Origin: Amycolatopsis sp. GM8
GTDB taxonomy: Bacteria; Actinomycetota; Actinomycetes; Mycobacteriales; Pseudonocardiaceae
Direction of reading: 5' to 3'
Assembly (NCBI RefSeq): GCF_021653975.1
Contig: NZ_JAJKFK010000006.1
Coordinates: 467,634 to 531,633 of the forward strand
Length of the DNA stretch: 64,000 nucleotides
Below, piece by piece: positions 54,825-62,913 of the stretch. The first letter of the stretch is position 1; the number at the start of each line of letters is the position of its first letter. The notes under the pieces were generated by a model. The model did not search any database. It was not told where the DNA came from and saw only the letters and a program-made list of their open reading frames with translations. Made by a program: the position numbers and the translations under genes.

Positions 54825-55170
54825 TGGACAAGTGTCTCACAAATCGAACGTCGCAATCGGCTCAATGTCCATCGTGGACGGCCGTGCTCAGCTCGTACGT
54901 TTGCGACGTGCTCACGCAAAAGGTCGTCGACCGGTTCGTCGCAGATAAGTCACCTCGGAAGCCAGACGACTGACGACGTCAACTGGCAGCAGATCATTCG
55001 GTGGCGCCCTGGACTTCGGGCACGACCGACAAGGCCGGCGCGCCCGCCAACCTATTGCGCTGGCTCAGGCCGCGGTCTCTCAAAGAGAGGTCGTCCCGTC
55101 GACCGACCACCGCTACCCCCACCTGGCTTGACAACTGACGTCGACCGCTTCGACTGATGAGGACTGACCG
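54825..55170. promoter_or_regulatory. Divergent promoter region, PucR-type regulator / glutamate dehydrogenase
   Basis: 346 nt without a convincing gene. It contains the start regions of both flanking genes. The CACTRTAGTG palindrome of the other promoters in this region is absent here, so these two genes may be controlled separately. A small open frame on the minus strand has no recognisable content. Confidence 0.5.
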
Positions 55171-56457
55171 ATGACTCTCACACCAGCGCCCTCGGCGATC
55201 GGGACCGGCGCGGCGGCCAATCCGCTGCATGACGCACGCACCCAGTTGGCCGATGCCGTTGCGCTGCTCGGCTACAGCGACGGGATGTACTCCATGTTGG
55301 CTACTCCGCGGCGGGAATTGACGGTGTCGGTTCCGCTCCGGCGCGACGACGGCTTGGTCGAACTGCTGATCGGACACCGGGTTCAGCACAACATGTCTCG
55401 TGGTCCCACGAAGGGCGGTCTGCGCTTCAGCCCTGACGTCACGCTCGACGAGGTCCGGGCGCTCGCAATGTGGATGTCGTGGAAGTGCGCACTCGTGGAC
55501 ATCCCCTATGGCGGGGCAAAGGGCGGAGTGCGCTTCGATCCGCGGTCGTACTCCCGCGGCGAGATCCAGCGTGTCACTCGTCGCTATACCAGCGAGATCA
55601 TGCCGATTCTTGGGCCGGCGACCGATATCCCGGCGCCTGACATCGGCACGGATGACCAGGTGATGGCCTGGATGATGGACACTTACTCGGTCAACAGCGG
55701 CCACACGGCGCTCGGCGTGGTCACGGGTAAGCCGCTGGCGCTGGGCGGGTCGAAAGGCCGTGCGATCGCCACGTCCGCAGGCGTCGTCCACGTTGCGCTG
55801 GCCGCGCTCGACCACCTCGATCTGAAACGCGAGCGGACGACCGCCGCGGTTCAGGGGTTCGGGAAGGTGGGTCGTGACGCCGCCGTATTGCTGAGCCGCG
55901 CTGGTGTCCGGGTGGTGGCCGTGAGCGATCGGGATGGAGCGGTTCACAACTCGGCCGGCCTCGACATCGAGGCACTCGCTCGCCATGCCGAAGCTTCCGG
56001 CGCCGTGGCCGGGTTTGCCGGTGCAGATGACTACGAGCACCGCGACGACTTGTTGTTCGAAGAAGTCGACCTGCTTGTGCCCGCGGCGGTCGAGGGGGTG
56101 CTCAACAAGGAGAACGCCCACCGGGTTCGGGCGCGGCTCGTGGTCGAGGGCGCGAATGGCCCCACGACGCCGGAGGCCGACGAGCTCCTCGAGAACACCG
56201 GCTGTCTGGTCGTTCCTGACATCTTGGCCAACGCCGGAGGCGTAGTGGTCTCCTACTTCGAGTGGGTGCAGGCCAATCAGGCCTATTGGTGGAGCGAGCG
56301 CGAAGTCGAAGCCCGGCTGCGCGAGCGTATGCAGTCCGCCTGGGAGCAGGTCGTCGAGACCGCGCGAACACGTCGCATCTCGATGCGTCGCGCTGCGACT
56401 CTGATGGCGGTCGAGGCCGTCGCGTCGGCTCACGTCGCGCGTGGACTGTACCCGTGA
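55171..56457 (+). CDS. gdhA: Glutamate dehydrogenase (Glu/Leu/Phe/Val dehydrogenase family)
   Basis: 428 residues, ATG 55171, stop at 56455-56457. Oxidatively deaminates glutamate to 2-oxoglutarate and ammonia, or the reverse. Conserved features: RGPTKGGLRFSPDVT, WKCALVDIPYGGAKGGV with the catalytic lysine, the catalytic-Asp region PAPDIGTDDQVMAWMMD, and the Rossmann motif VQGFGKVGRDAAVLL. The length and PYGGAKGG motif fit the NAD(P)-dependent hexameric type. In this catabolic block it would recycle glutamate formed by the aminotransferases. The next gene is convergent, 22 nt away. Confidence 0.93.
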   Translation: MTLTPAPSAIGTGAAANPLHDARTQLADAVALLGYSDGMYSMLATPRRELTVSVPLRRDDGLVELLIGHRVQHNMSRGPTKGGLRFSPDVTLDEVRALAMWMSWKCALVDIPYGGAKGGVRFDPRSYSRGEIQRVTRRYTSEIMPILGPATDIPAPDIGTDDQVMAWMMDTYSVNSGHTALGVVTGKPLALGGSKGRAIATSAGVVHVALAALDHLDLKRERTTAAVQGFGKVGRDAAVLLSRAGVRVVAVSDRDGAVHNSAGLDIEALARHAEASGAVAGFAGADDYEHRDDLLFEEVDLLVPAAVEGVLNKENAHRVRARLVVEGANGPTTPEADELLENTGCLVVPDILANAGGVVVSYFEWVQANQAYWWSEREVEARLRERMQSAWEQVVETARTRRISMRRAATLMAVEAVASAHVARGLYP

Positions 56458-56479
56458 CAAGCACTCTGTGGACCGGCGG

Positions 56480-57952
56480 CTATTGCTTGACCTGGTTGGC
56501 GAGGAGCGTGGCCAGCGCCGAGGTGAGTCGCACCGCCGCGTTGAGATCGATGTTCTCGTCCGGCCCGTGCGGGTTCGACGCCGGGGTGACGATTCCGAGC
56601 GGGATGACCGTCGCCTCGGGGAAACGCCGGGCCAGGATCCCGAGCGGCGGCACCGTGGCTCCGCCACCGCATTCAGCCGCGGGGCCGCCATATCCGGCAG
56701 CAGCGGCCTCGTCCAGCAAGGACCGCAGACCATCGGGAACCGTGGCCGACCATCCGTCCTCGGCGCCGTGCACGTCCACACGCACGGCAGCACCGCTCGG
56801 TGGATCGGCTTCCAGCACGGTGCGCAACGTCTCGGCCGCTTTGGCGGCACGAATGGTAGGTGGCAAGCGGATCGACAAGCGGACCGTTGTCGACTCTCTG
56901 AGGACGCTGCCGGCCGCGTCGGTCGGAGGCATCCCGTCGACTCCGACATAGGCCACGCTGGGCGACCATGACTGGGCGATGAGCTGGTCTGCCGGACCCG
57001 TTGCCTGGGGCCGGACCCCGGGCAGGAGCGGTAGTCCCGCTGAGATGCCGCCGGCCCGCCGCACTTGCCGCAGCAGCGCATCTCGGTGACCGGCGGGCAC
57101 TTCGGCGTGGAGTTCCGGGAGGAGGCAGATTCCCGTTTCCGAGCTCTCGATCCGATCCAGGAGCGAACGCATCAGCCGGAACGAGGAGGGCGCGACGCCT
57201 CCGGCCATTCCCGAATGCATGCCCTGCCGGGCTACGGCGACCGAAAGGTCGGCCACGATGATGCCGCGCATCGACGAGCTGTGCCACAGGGTCTCTGCGT
57301 CGGGCACGAAGGTGTCGAGGCAGACGATGAGCTCGGGGTGGCCCAGCAACTCACCATGGGCGTCGAGGTGGGCGGGAAGGTCGACACTGCTGGACTCTTC
57401 GGAGGTCTCCATGAGCAGGACGACTCGGGGGTGAGCGCGGCCTTTGGCGCGCAGTGCCTCGAGGGCGGAGACGACTGCCACGGGCACGTACTTGTCGTCG
57501 CCAGTGCCTCGGCCGTACAAAGTGGACTCGCGTAAAACCGGCCGGAACGGATCTGCTGCGGACCAGCCACCACCTGCCGGCTGGACGTCGAGATGGCCGT
57601 ATACGAGCACCGGCGGGTCTTGAGTGTCGGCGCCATTGCCGGGAGCGTAAGCGGGGATCTCCGCGATCAGCAGTGGCGTTCGTCCGTCCAGTCGCAGGAC
57701 TTGCGCCGTTACGCCGGGCAGGTCAGCCCGCTCGATGAGCCACGACGCGACCTGCTCGACCGTAGCCACCAACGCGCCATGGGCGGCCCAGGCGGAATCG
57801 AATGCGGGGGAGACGCTCGGCACGGCTACGAACTCGGACAACGTGGCATGGTGCTCCCGCCACCAGGCGGCGTGGACATGGTCGACGAGTGACGACCTGG
57901 ACTCGGCGTCCGGAGCAGGCTCCGGCGGCGGATCGGCGATGGTCTTGGTCAC
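56480..57952 (-). CDS. M20-family metallopeptidase / dipeptidase
   Basis: About 490 residues. GTG 57952 overlaps the stop of the upstream amidohydrolase gene as GTGA; GTG 57955 is one codon earlier. M20 features: VLVYGHLDVQPAGGGW (metal His and catalytic Asp), GRGTGDDKY (bridging Asp), LMETSEESSSVDL (catalytic Glu), a lid domain, and a C-terminal ECGGGATVPPLG...NPHGPDENI metal ligand region. Closest to CNDP/ArgE-type dipeptidases that hydrolyse dipeptides or N-carbamoyl/N-acyl amino acids. With the cyclic amidohydrolase just upstream it could act on the ring-opened product, as hydantoinase and carbamoylase do; this is inference. Confidence 0.88.
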   Translation of the reverse strand: MTKTIADPPPEPAPDAESRSSLVDHVHAAWWREHHATLSEFVAVPSVSPAFDSAWAAHGALVATVEQVASWLIERADLPGVTAQVLRLDGRTPLLIAEIPAYAPGNGADTQDPPVLVYGHLDVQPAGGGWSAADPFRPVLRESTLYGRGTGDDKYVPVAVVSALEALRAKGRAHPRVVLLMETSEESSSVDLPAHLDAHGELLGHPELIVCLDTFVPDAETLWHSSSMRGIIVADLSVAVARQGMHSGMAGGVAPSSFRLMRSLLDRIESSETGICLLPELHAEVPAGHRDALLRQVRRAGGISAGLPLLPGVRPQATGPADQLIAQSWSPSVAYVGVDGMPPTDAAGSVLRESTTVRLSIRLPPTIRAAKAAETLRTVLEADPPSGAAVRVDVHGAEDGWSATVPDGLRSLLDEAAAAGYGGPAAECGGGATVPPLGILARRFPEATVIPLGIVTPASNPHGPDENIDLNAAVRLTSALATLLANQVKQ

Positions 57953-59334
57953 CACACCGGCTCCTTCCGTTCGACGGGCATTCCACCGCCCTGCGTCGTC
58001 GCTTCGGTCGCCTCACTATCGCGCACCATCGCAACACCCCGGCGCAGCACGTCGGTGATAGCCCCGCGAAGACTCATTTCTCCGTACGGACTCTGCGCGG
58101 TCGCCGGCCCAGGAGGCTGGGTGCGGAGCGTCGTCGTTCCGCCCGGGTCGACCACCACAAGGTCTGCGTCACAGCCGGGTTCGATCCGGCCCTTGGTGAC
58201 GAGACCGAAGGTGTCAGCCGGGCCGCGAGAGGCAAGCCGGACGATGTCCGAAGGAGTGAGCCAGCCCTCGCCTATTGCACCATCAAGGAGAAGCGGCACG
58301 AGCGAATCGAGCCCGGGAAGGCCGTTGCCCGCTTGGGCGAAGTCAGCCAGCGGCTTTTCTTCCGCGACGTAGCCGCAGTGATCGCTGGCAAGGACGTCGA
58401 TGCCCGAATGTGGGTCGGCGGCCAATCGGCGCATGGCCTCGACACTTGACGTCGAACGCAACGGTGGCGTGACCCGGCCGAGCGACCCGAGCGGTGCACC
58501 GGAATCGAGCGTCATGTAGTGGGCGCACGATTCTCCCCGGACGCTCGTGCCGAGCTGGCGGGCGCGCCTGAGCGCAGCCACCGCGACTTCCGACGACAGG
58601 TGGGCGACATAGAGCCTCGCGCCGACGGCACGAGCTGCTGCTGCAGCGAGAGAGACTGCCGCGGCCTCGAGATCGGGGGCACGCCGGCGGTCGTGTTCGG
58701 AGAGAGTCTCCGCGGACCCCGACAGACTGTCGAGGACTGCCAGTACGTCGCCAGGCTCGGCGTGAACGACAACAGGCAGGCCGGCGTCGGCCGCATCGTG
58801 CAGCACAAGCGTGAGTTGCGACGGCGTGACCATGACTGCGGGATCTGCGTGAGACATGAACGCCTTCACCGACACCACGCCCGGTACCGCTGCGATGTGG
58901 CGCAGCTGGTCGCGCAGGCGCTCGCCAGACCCGGTTGTGGAACCCACCCGGTCCGGGGTGATGCGAACGTGAAAACCGTGGTCGGCCGCTCCGCGTGCTG
59001 CCTCCAGGCCGGCGCGTTCAACGGCGGATCTGAGGGACTCGTCGCGCTGTGGGTAGAAATGATCGAGAACTGTGGTGATGCCGCTCGCGGGCGCGGCATC
59101 GCCGACGCTGGCGAGGGTCTCGGCGTGGATCGGATGGACGTGCGCGTCCACGAACCCGGGCAGCAGCCATGCGCCGCCGATGTCGAGGCGGGCAGGCGCG
59201 TCGAGCGTGCCCGCCCCGGCGACCTGAGTGATGCGTCCTCCGGAGATCAGGACGTCGACCGGCCCCAGGTCGGGGCGGTCAGGCAGGAGACCGCCGCGGA
59301 CCACGGTGAGTGTTGCGGCGGGGATGGTGGTCAC
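57949..59334 (-). CDS. Cyclic amidohydrolase (dihydroorotase / hydantoinase / allantoinase type)
   Basis: 461 residues from GTG 59334, with GGAAGGAC upstream; longer open sequence crosses the divergent promoter. Amidohydrolase-superfamily motifs: LLPGFVDAHVHPIHAE (HxH metal ligands), VSVKAFMSHADPA with the carbamylated-Lys position, VVVHAEPGDVLAVL, VAHLSSEVAV and the catalytic Asp in VLASDHCGYV. Family members open cyclic amides such as dihydropyrimidines, hydantoins, allantoin or dihydroorotate. It is co-transcribed with the M20 peptidase and divergent from an aminotransferase across a promoter carrying two CACTGTWGTG operators. Unlinked to pyrimidine synthesis genes, so a catabolic substrate is more likely than dihydroorotate. 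Confidence 0.87.
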   Translation of the reverse strand: MTTIPAATLTVVRGGLLPDRPDLGPVDVLISGGRITQVAGAGTLDAPARLDIGGAWLLPGFVDAHVHPIHAETLASVGDAAPASGITTVLDHFYPQRDESLRSAVERAGLEAARGAADHGFHVRITPDRVGSTTGSGERLRDQLRHIAAVPGVVSVKAFMSHADPAVMVTPSQLTLVLHDAADAGLPVVVHAEPGDVLAVLDSLSGSAETLSEHDRRRAPDLEAAAVSLAAAAARAVGARLYVAHLSSEVAVAALRRARQLGTSVRGESCAHYMTLDSGAPLGSLGRVTPPLRSTSSVEAMRRLAADPHSGIDVLASDHCGYVAEEKPLADFAQAGNGLPGLDSLVPLLLDGAIGEGWLTPSDIVRLASRGPADTFGLVTKGRIEPGCDADLVVVDPGGTTTLRTQPPGPATAQSPYGEMSLRGAITDVLRRGVAMVRDSEATEATTQGGGMPVERKEPVW

Positions 59335-59426
59335 TCGAGACCGTCCTTCCGGTGTCGGTTGGCTGCGGGGGCCGGAACGTCGTTCAAGCAGACGACGCAG
59401 AAAGTGGTCGACCTTCGAATAGTCAT

Positions 59427-59448
59427 CACTGTAGTGTGCACTGTTGTG
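59427..59448. promoter_or_regulatory. Tandem palindromic operator, two copies at a 12-nt step
   Basis: CACTGTAGTG (59427-59436) and CACTGTTGTG (59439-59448), starting exactly 12 nt apart, between the divergent cyclic amidohydrolase and aminotransferase genes. The second copy overlaps the aminotransferase GTG start, so a bound protein would block it directly. Confidence 0.7.
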
Positions 59449-60651
59449 AATAGCGAGCAGATTGACCAGATTCGCCCGAGGACCGCAGCTCGCACCCGCG
59501 GCATCCCGCCGTCGGCGACGCTCGCCCTCTCCCAGGACATTGCGGCCGCCGCCGCCCAGGGGCGGAACCTGCTCAACCTGGCCGGCGGCGACCCTGACGC
59601 CGACACGCCTCCGCACATCGTCGACGCGGCCGTGCGTGCGCTTCGTTCGGGCCGAACCCACTACGCGCCCGGACGTGGTACCCCTGAGCTGCGCGCAGCC
59701 ATAGCCGAGGCCGCGTCGTTGCTCCCGATCGAGCGAAACCCGGACACCGAGGTCCTCGTCACGGGCTCTGCCAAGCTCGCGCTCGCGACGGCGCTCGACG
59801 CGCTCGTCGATCCGGGCGATGAAGTCGTGCTACTGGCACCCGCCTGGGTGAGCTACGCACCGCTGGTCGAACTCCGGGGCGGTACACCCGTGGAACTCCC
59901 GCTCAGTGCCGACGACGGATACCGGCTGACCGCGGACGCCCTGCGGGCCGTAGGCAGCCACAAAACGGTTGCCGTCATCGTCAACACCCCCTGCAATCCG
60001 ACCGGGCATGTGCTCGACGAGGGCGAGGTCGCGGCTGTTGCGCAGGTTGCTCGCGAACGTGACTGGACGATCATCAGCGACGAGGTCTACGCGCGGCTGA
60101 TCCTGGACGGTGAGCATCGATCCCCGGCCGTGGCAGCGCCTGAGCGGACGATCGTCGTAGACGGGGTGTCGAAGGGTTTCGCCATGACCGGATGGCGACT
60201 GGGCTGGCTGCACGGTCCCGCCGACCTGGTTGGCGCGGCGGCATTGGTGTTCGGGCACACGGTCTCGTGCGCACCGACGTTCGTGCAGGATGCCGCGGTC
60301 GTGGCGTTGACGGCTCCTGAGTCGGCCCCCGCCGTCAACGCCATGGTGGAGGTGTATCGCCGTCGCCGCGCCGTCATGCTGCAGGAGTTGTCCGGCTGCC
60401 CTGGCGTCCGGATTGCAGCTCCGCAGGGGGCCTTCTATCTCTTCCCTGATGTTTCGGGGACCGGATTGGACGGAACGGGTTTCAGCCGGCACCTTCTGGC
60501 TGCGGCCGACGTGGCCGTGCTGCCGGGCGTCGCCTTCGGTGAAGCTTTCGCCGATCACGTACGACTGTCACTGGCCACGCCGGACGACCTCCTCCTTGAA
60601 GGTGTGCGACGGATGAAAGCGCAGGCTGCGGCTCTCACTGCAGTCCGCTGA
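59446..60651 (+). CDS. Class I/II PLP-dependent aminotransferase
   Basis: 401 residues from GTG 59446. Aspartate-aminotransferase fold: LNLAGGDPDADTPPHIVDA, HYAPGRGTPELRAAIAE, VNTPCNPTGHVLDEGE (substrate and cofactor Asn), ISDEVYARL, and the PLP lysine in VDGVSKGFAMTGWRLGWLHG. This is the usual pattern of the AspC/alanine-type fold I aminotransferases. The start codon lies inside an operator palindrome, with no ribosome-binding site of normal spacing, so the transcript may be leaderless or nearly so. It heads a plus-strand run with the Bug-like protein and the cupin gene. Confidence 0.89.
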   Translation: MNSEQIDQIRPRTAARTRGIPPSATLALSQDIAAAAAQGRNLLNLAGGDPDADTPPHIVDAAVRALRSGRTHYAPGRGTPELRAAIAEAASLLPIERNPDTEVLVTGSAKLALATALDALVDPGDEVVLLAPAWVSYAPLVELRGGTPVELPLSADDGYRLTADALRAVGSHKTVAVIVNTPCNPTGHVLDEGEVAAVAQVARERDWTIISDEVYARLILDGEHRSPAVAAPERTIVVDGVSKGFAMTGWRLGWLHGPADLVGAAALVFGHTVSCAPTFVQDAAVVALTAPESAPAVNAMVEVYRRRRAVMLQELSGCPGVRIAAPQGAFYLFPDVSGTGLDGTGFSRHLLAAADVAVLPGVAFGEAFADHVRLSLATPDDLLLEGVRRMKAQAAALTAVR

Positions 60652-60689
60652 GTGAATTTTCGGATCCAACCATGGAAGGACGCGTGTCC

Positions 60690-61604
60690 ATGACGTCCCA
60701 CGACAGCCCGAACCCGGCTCACTCGATCACGAAGGCCACCGCGCTACCTGACGACCTGGAGCTCGTCAGTCAAGGCCCCCCGGGGTCAGGAACGCACCTG
60801 ATGCTTTCCGCCCTGGCTGACGCGCTCTTGCAGGCGGGACTGACCCGGACGCCACCCATCACCGTCGCTTCGGATCTGGACGGCGGAGCCGCCCTGCTCC
60901 ACGTTGCGACCGGCGGCCCCGGCGCACTCGGTAGCTGCACGCCGGCGTATCTCACGACTCCTGTCGTGCACGGACTGACCGAGACGTGGCGGAGCCTGAC
61001 ACCCGTTGCAGGCCTCGTCAGCGACAGCTACATCCTCGTCGTCCCCAGCGGCACCGTGGCCAGCCCTGCGGAGTTGTTCGCCGGAGCGACCACTGCCGTT
61101 GTGCCGAAGGCAGGCGGGAACACCCACATCCAGGCCATGCTCCTCAGCGAGGCGACCGGCACCGAAGTCTCGGTCATCGTCGAGCACGACCCCGCGGAGC
61201 TCCGCAGGCTCCTCGACCGCGGGCAAGCCAACTGGACCACCGGGGTCTACAGCGACTTCGCGGCCGAGTTGGCGGCCGGGCGACTCGAGGTGCTGGCGAC
61301 ATTCGGCGCCGAACCCGTCATGTCCACCGGCATGACCGCCGAGACCATGAGAACGTTGCGGGAGCAGGGGATTGACGTCACCTTCCCGCTCTGGCGCGGA
61401 GTGATCGCCCCCGGAGGGCTGCCCACCTCCGTCGCGGACGCGTGGGCCGAGATGCTGCCACAGGTGCTGGTCCAGCCGGCCTGGCTCGAGTACACCAGCG
61501 AACAGCGCCAGCGCACCACCTACCTGTCCGCGGAGCAGTTCACCGGCCTCCTTGCCGACGAAGAGGTCCGCTACCGGCGTTGGCTCGCGGCCCTCGACGG
61601 CTGA
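60690..61604 (+). CDS. Bug/TctC-type tricarboxylate-binding-like protein lacking a signal peptide
   Basis: 304 residues from ATG 60690 with GGAAGGA upstream (ATG 60672 and GTG 60684 are alternatives). The fold resembles tripartite-tricarboxylate-transporter binding proteins (Bug family): QGPPGSGTHLMLSALADAL, a middle SYILVVPSGTVASPAELF, GGNTHIQAMLLSEATGT, and a C-terminal RGVIAPGGLPTSVADAWAEML. Known Bug proteins are periplasmic or lipid-anchored. Here the N-terminus is polar with no hydrophobic stretch or lipobox in any start option, so the protein is presumably cytoplasmic. No TctA or TctB membrane partner is in the window. It may be a sensor or a domesticated binding protein. Confidence 0.75.
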   Translation: MTSHDSPNPAHSITKATALPDDLELVSQGPPGSGTHLMLSALADALLQAGLTRTPPITVASDLDGGAALLHVATGGPGALGSCTPAYLTTPVVHGLTETWRSLTPVAGLVSDSYILVVPSGTVASPAELFAGATTAVVPKAGGNTHIQAMLLSEATGTEVSVIVEHDPAELRRLLDRGQANWTTGVYSDFAAELAAGRLEVLATFGAEPVMSTGMTAETMRTLREQGIDVTFPLWRGVIAPGGLPTSVADAWAEMLPQVLVQPAWLEYTSEQRQRTTYLSAEQFTGLLADEEVRYRRWLAALDG

Positions 61605-61633
61605 CCGGACCCGAGACAAGGAGTGAGGACAAC

Positions 61634-62035
61634 ATGGACACCCCGCAGACGAACACTGACATCGCTGCCGACGCGCACTACCCCCACGGCATCATCCAGG
61701 CCGTGACCGCGCACGACGTGCCGGACGTGGTGATCGACCCGGGCCAGGAGCACTCTCGCCGGCTCGTGACCAAGCGCAGGCAGGGGTCGCAGTCGCTGAG
61801 CTTCCATATCACCACCTACACGGCGAACTACGAGAGCTCGGTGAGCGGGGATGGGCTGTATGAGGTGGTGATGTACTGCATCAGCGGCTCGACACGCGTC
61901 GTTGTCCACGACGGCCGGGTTCTCGATGTACTGCCCGGGACAGCCCTTTACCTTCCTACCGAGTTCTCCTACACCCACACCGTCGGCCCCGACGGGCTGG
62001 TCATGGCGGTGGCGTGCAACCCGCCGAAGGAGTGA
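61634..62035 (+). CDS. Small cupin-domain protein
   Basis: 133 residues from ATG 61634, with AAGGAGTGAGGA upstream. A single cupin-like beta-barrel is suggested by the alternating hydrophobic strands SLSFHITTYTANY, YEVVMYCISGSTRVVVHDG and DVLPGTALYLPTEFSYTHTV. The usual histidine-rich metal motif is weak: only His in YTHTV is evident, so it may be a non-enzymatic or atypical cupin. It ends the plus-strand run begun by the aminotransferase and is convergent with the SDR gene, with a strong terminator in between. No specific function can be assigned. Confidence 0.75.
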   Translation: MDTPQTNTDIAADAHYPHGIIQAVTAHDVPDVVIDPGQEHSRRLVTKRRQGSQSLSFHITTYTANYESSVSGDGLYEVVMYCISGSTRVVVHDGRVLDVLPGTALYLPTEFSYTHTVGPDGLVMAVACNPPKE

Positions 62036-62056
62036 TCACAGCCACCGGCCGAAGTG

Positions 62057-62085
62057 GGAGGGAAGCACCAAAGGTGCTTCCCTCC
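62057..62085. terminator. Strong bidirectional terminator hairpin
   Basis: Perfect 13-bp stem GGAGGGAAGCACC (62057-62069) / GGTGCTTCCCTCC (62073-62085) with a 3-nt AAA loop. It lies between the convergent cupin (plus) and SDR (minus) genes. Confidence 0.85.
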
Positions 62086-62124
62086 GCCGGAATACTGGCG
62101 AACGACGATCGCTGAAGCTCGAAG

Positions 62125-62913
62125 CTAGAAGGAGCCGATCATTCCGCCGTCGGCTCGCAGCTGCACTCCGGTGATGTAGGAGGCGCCGGGGGAACACAAG
62201 AACGCCACGGCCGCTGCGAACTCTGCGGGTTCTCCGTATCGGCCGGCAGGAATGGCGGCTTGCGAAGCCGCCCGGATTTCCTCCACCGAGGTCGCCGTCG
62301 CATCGGCTCGGGCCGAGTCGAGGGCGGCCACCCGGCCCGTGGCGATACGTCCCGGCAGCACCATGTTGATCGTGACTCCCCGGTCGGCGACATCGGAGGC
62401 CAGGGACTTCAGGTAGGCGGCGAGTGCAGCACGTCCGAGGTTCGACAAGGCAAGAGTCGGGATCGGCTGCTGGACCCCACTTGAGCCAATGGCGACGACG
62501 CGGCCCCAACCGGCCGCGAGCATCTCGGGCAAGACCGTGCGCACCACGCTGATCTGCGACAGCAGCAGTGGCCGGAGAGCAGCGGCGGCAGCGGCGGCGT
62601 CGACGTCGACGGCACGCGCAGGAGGCGGACCGCCTGCGTTGAGTACCAGGACATCGACCCTCGGGCCTGCGGCGAGTGCTGTCGCGAGTGCGGTAACCCC
62701 GTCCGGCCCATCCTCAGACGCAGTGAGGTCCACGGCGACGCCGCGGTGGCCGTGGCCGGGCAATCCGGCCGCAGCCTGCTCGGCACGAGTGGCGTCCCGA
62801 GACGTGACGGTGACTTGGGCGCCGGTGGCGGCCAGTGCGCTGGCGGTGGCCAGGCCGAGGCCGGTCGAGCCGCCGAGCACGAGCGCGTGCCGGCCGGTGA
62901 GGTCGCCGCTCAC
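62125..62913 (-). CDS. SDR-family oxidoreductase with non-canonical active site
   Basis: 262 residues, GTG 62913 overlapping the stop of the DapA-like gene (GTGA). Rossmann motif GGSTGLGLA at the N-terminus, LNAGG, the catalytic-Ser position in AIGSSGVQQP and the late VLPGRIATGRV and LRADGGMIGSF. The usual YxxxK is replaced by SNLGR, so the standard Tyr/Lys pair is absent. A known branch of the FabG-like SDRs has this sequence type (PI..LALSN..RAAL), so it is probably a family trait rather than a broken gene. The reaction is unknown. It is co-transcribed with the DapA-like lyase. Confidence 0.85.
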   Translation of the reverse strand: MSGDLTGRHALVLGGSTGLGLATASALAATGAQVTVTSRDATRAEQAAAGLPGHGHRGVAVDLTASEDGPDGVTALATALAAGPRVDVLVLNAGGPPPARAVDVDAAAAAAALRPLLLSQISVVRTVLPEMLAAGWGRVVAIGSSGVQQPIPTLALSNLGRAALAAYLKSLASDVADRGVTINMVLPGRIATGRVAALDSARADATATSVEEIRAASQAAIPAGRYGEPAEFAAAVAFLCSPGASYITGVQLRADGGMIGSF

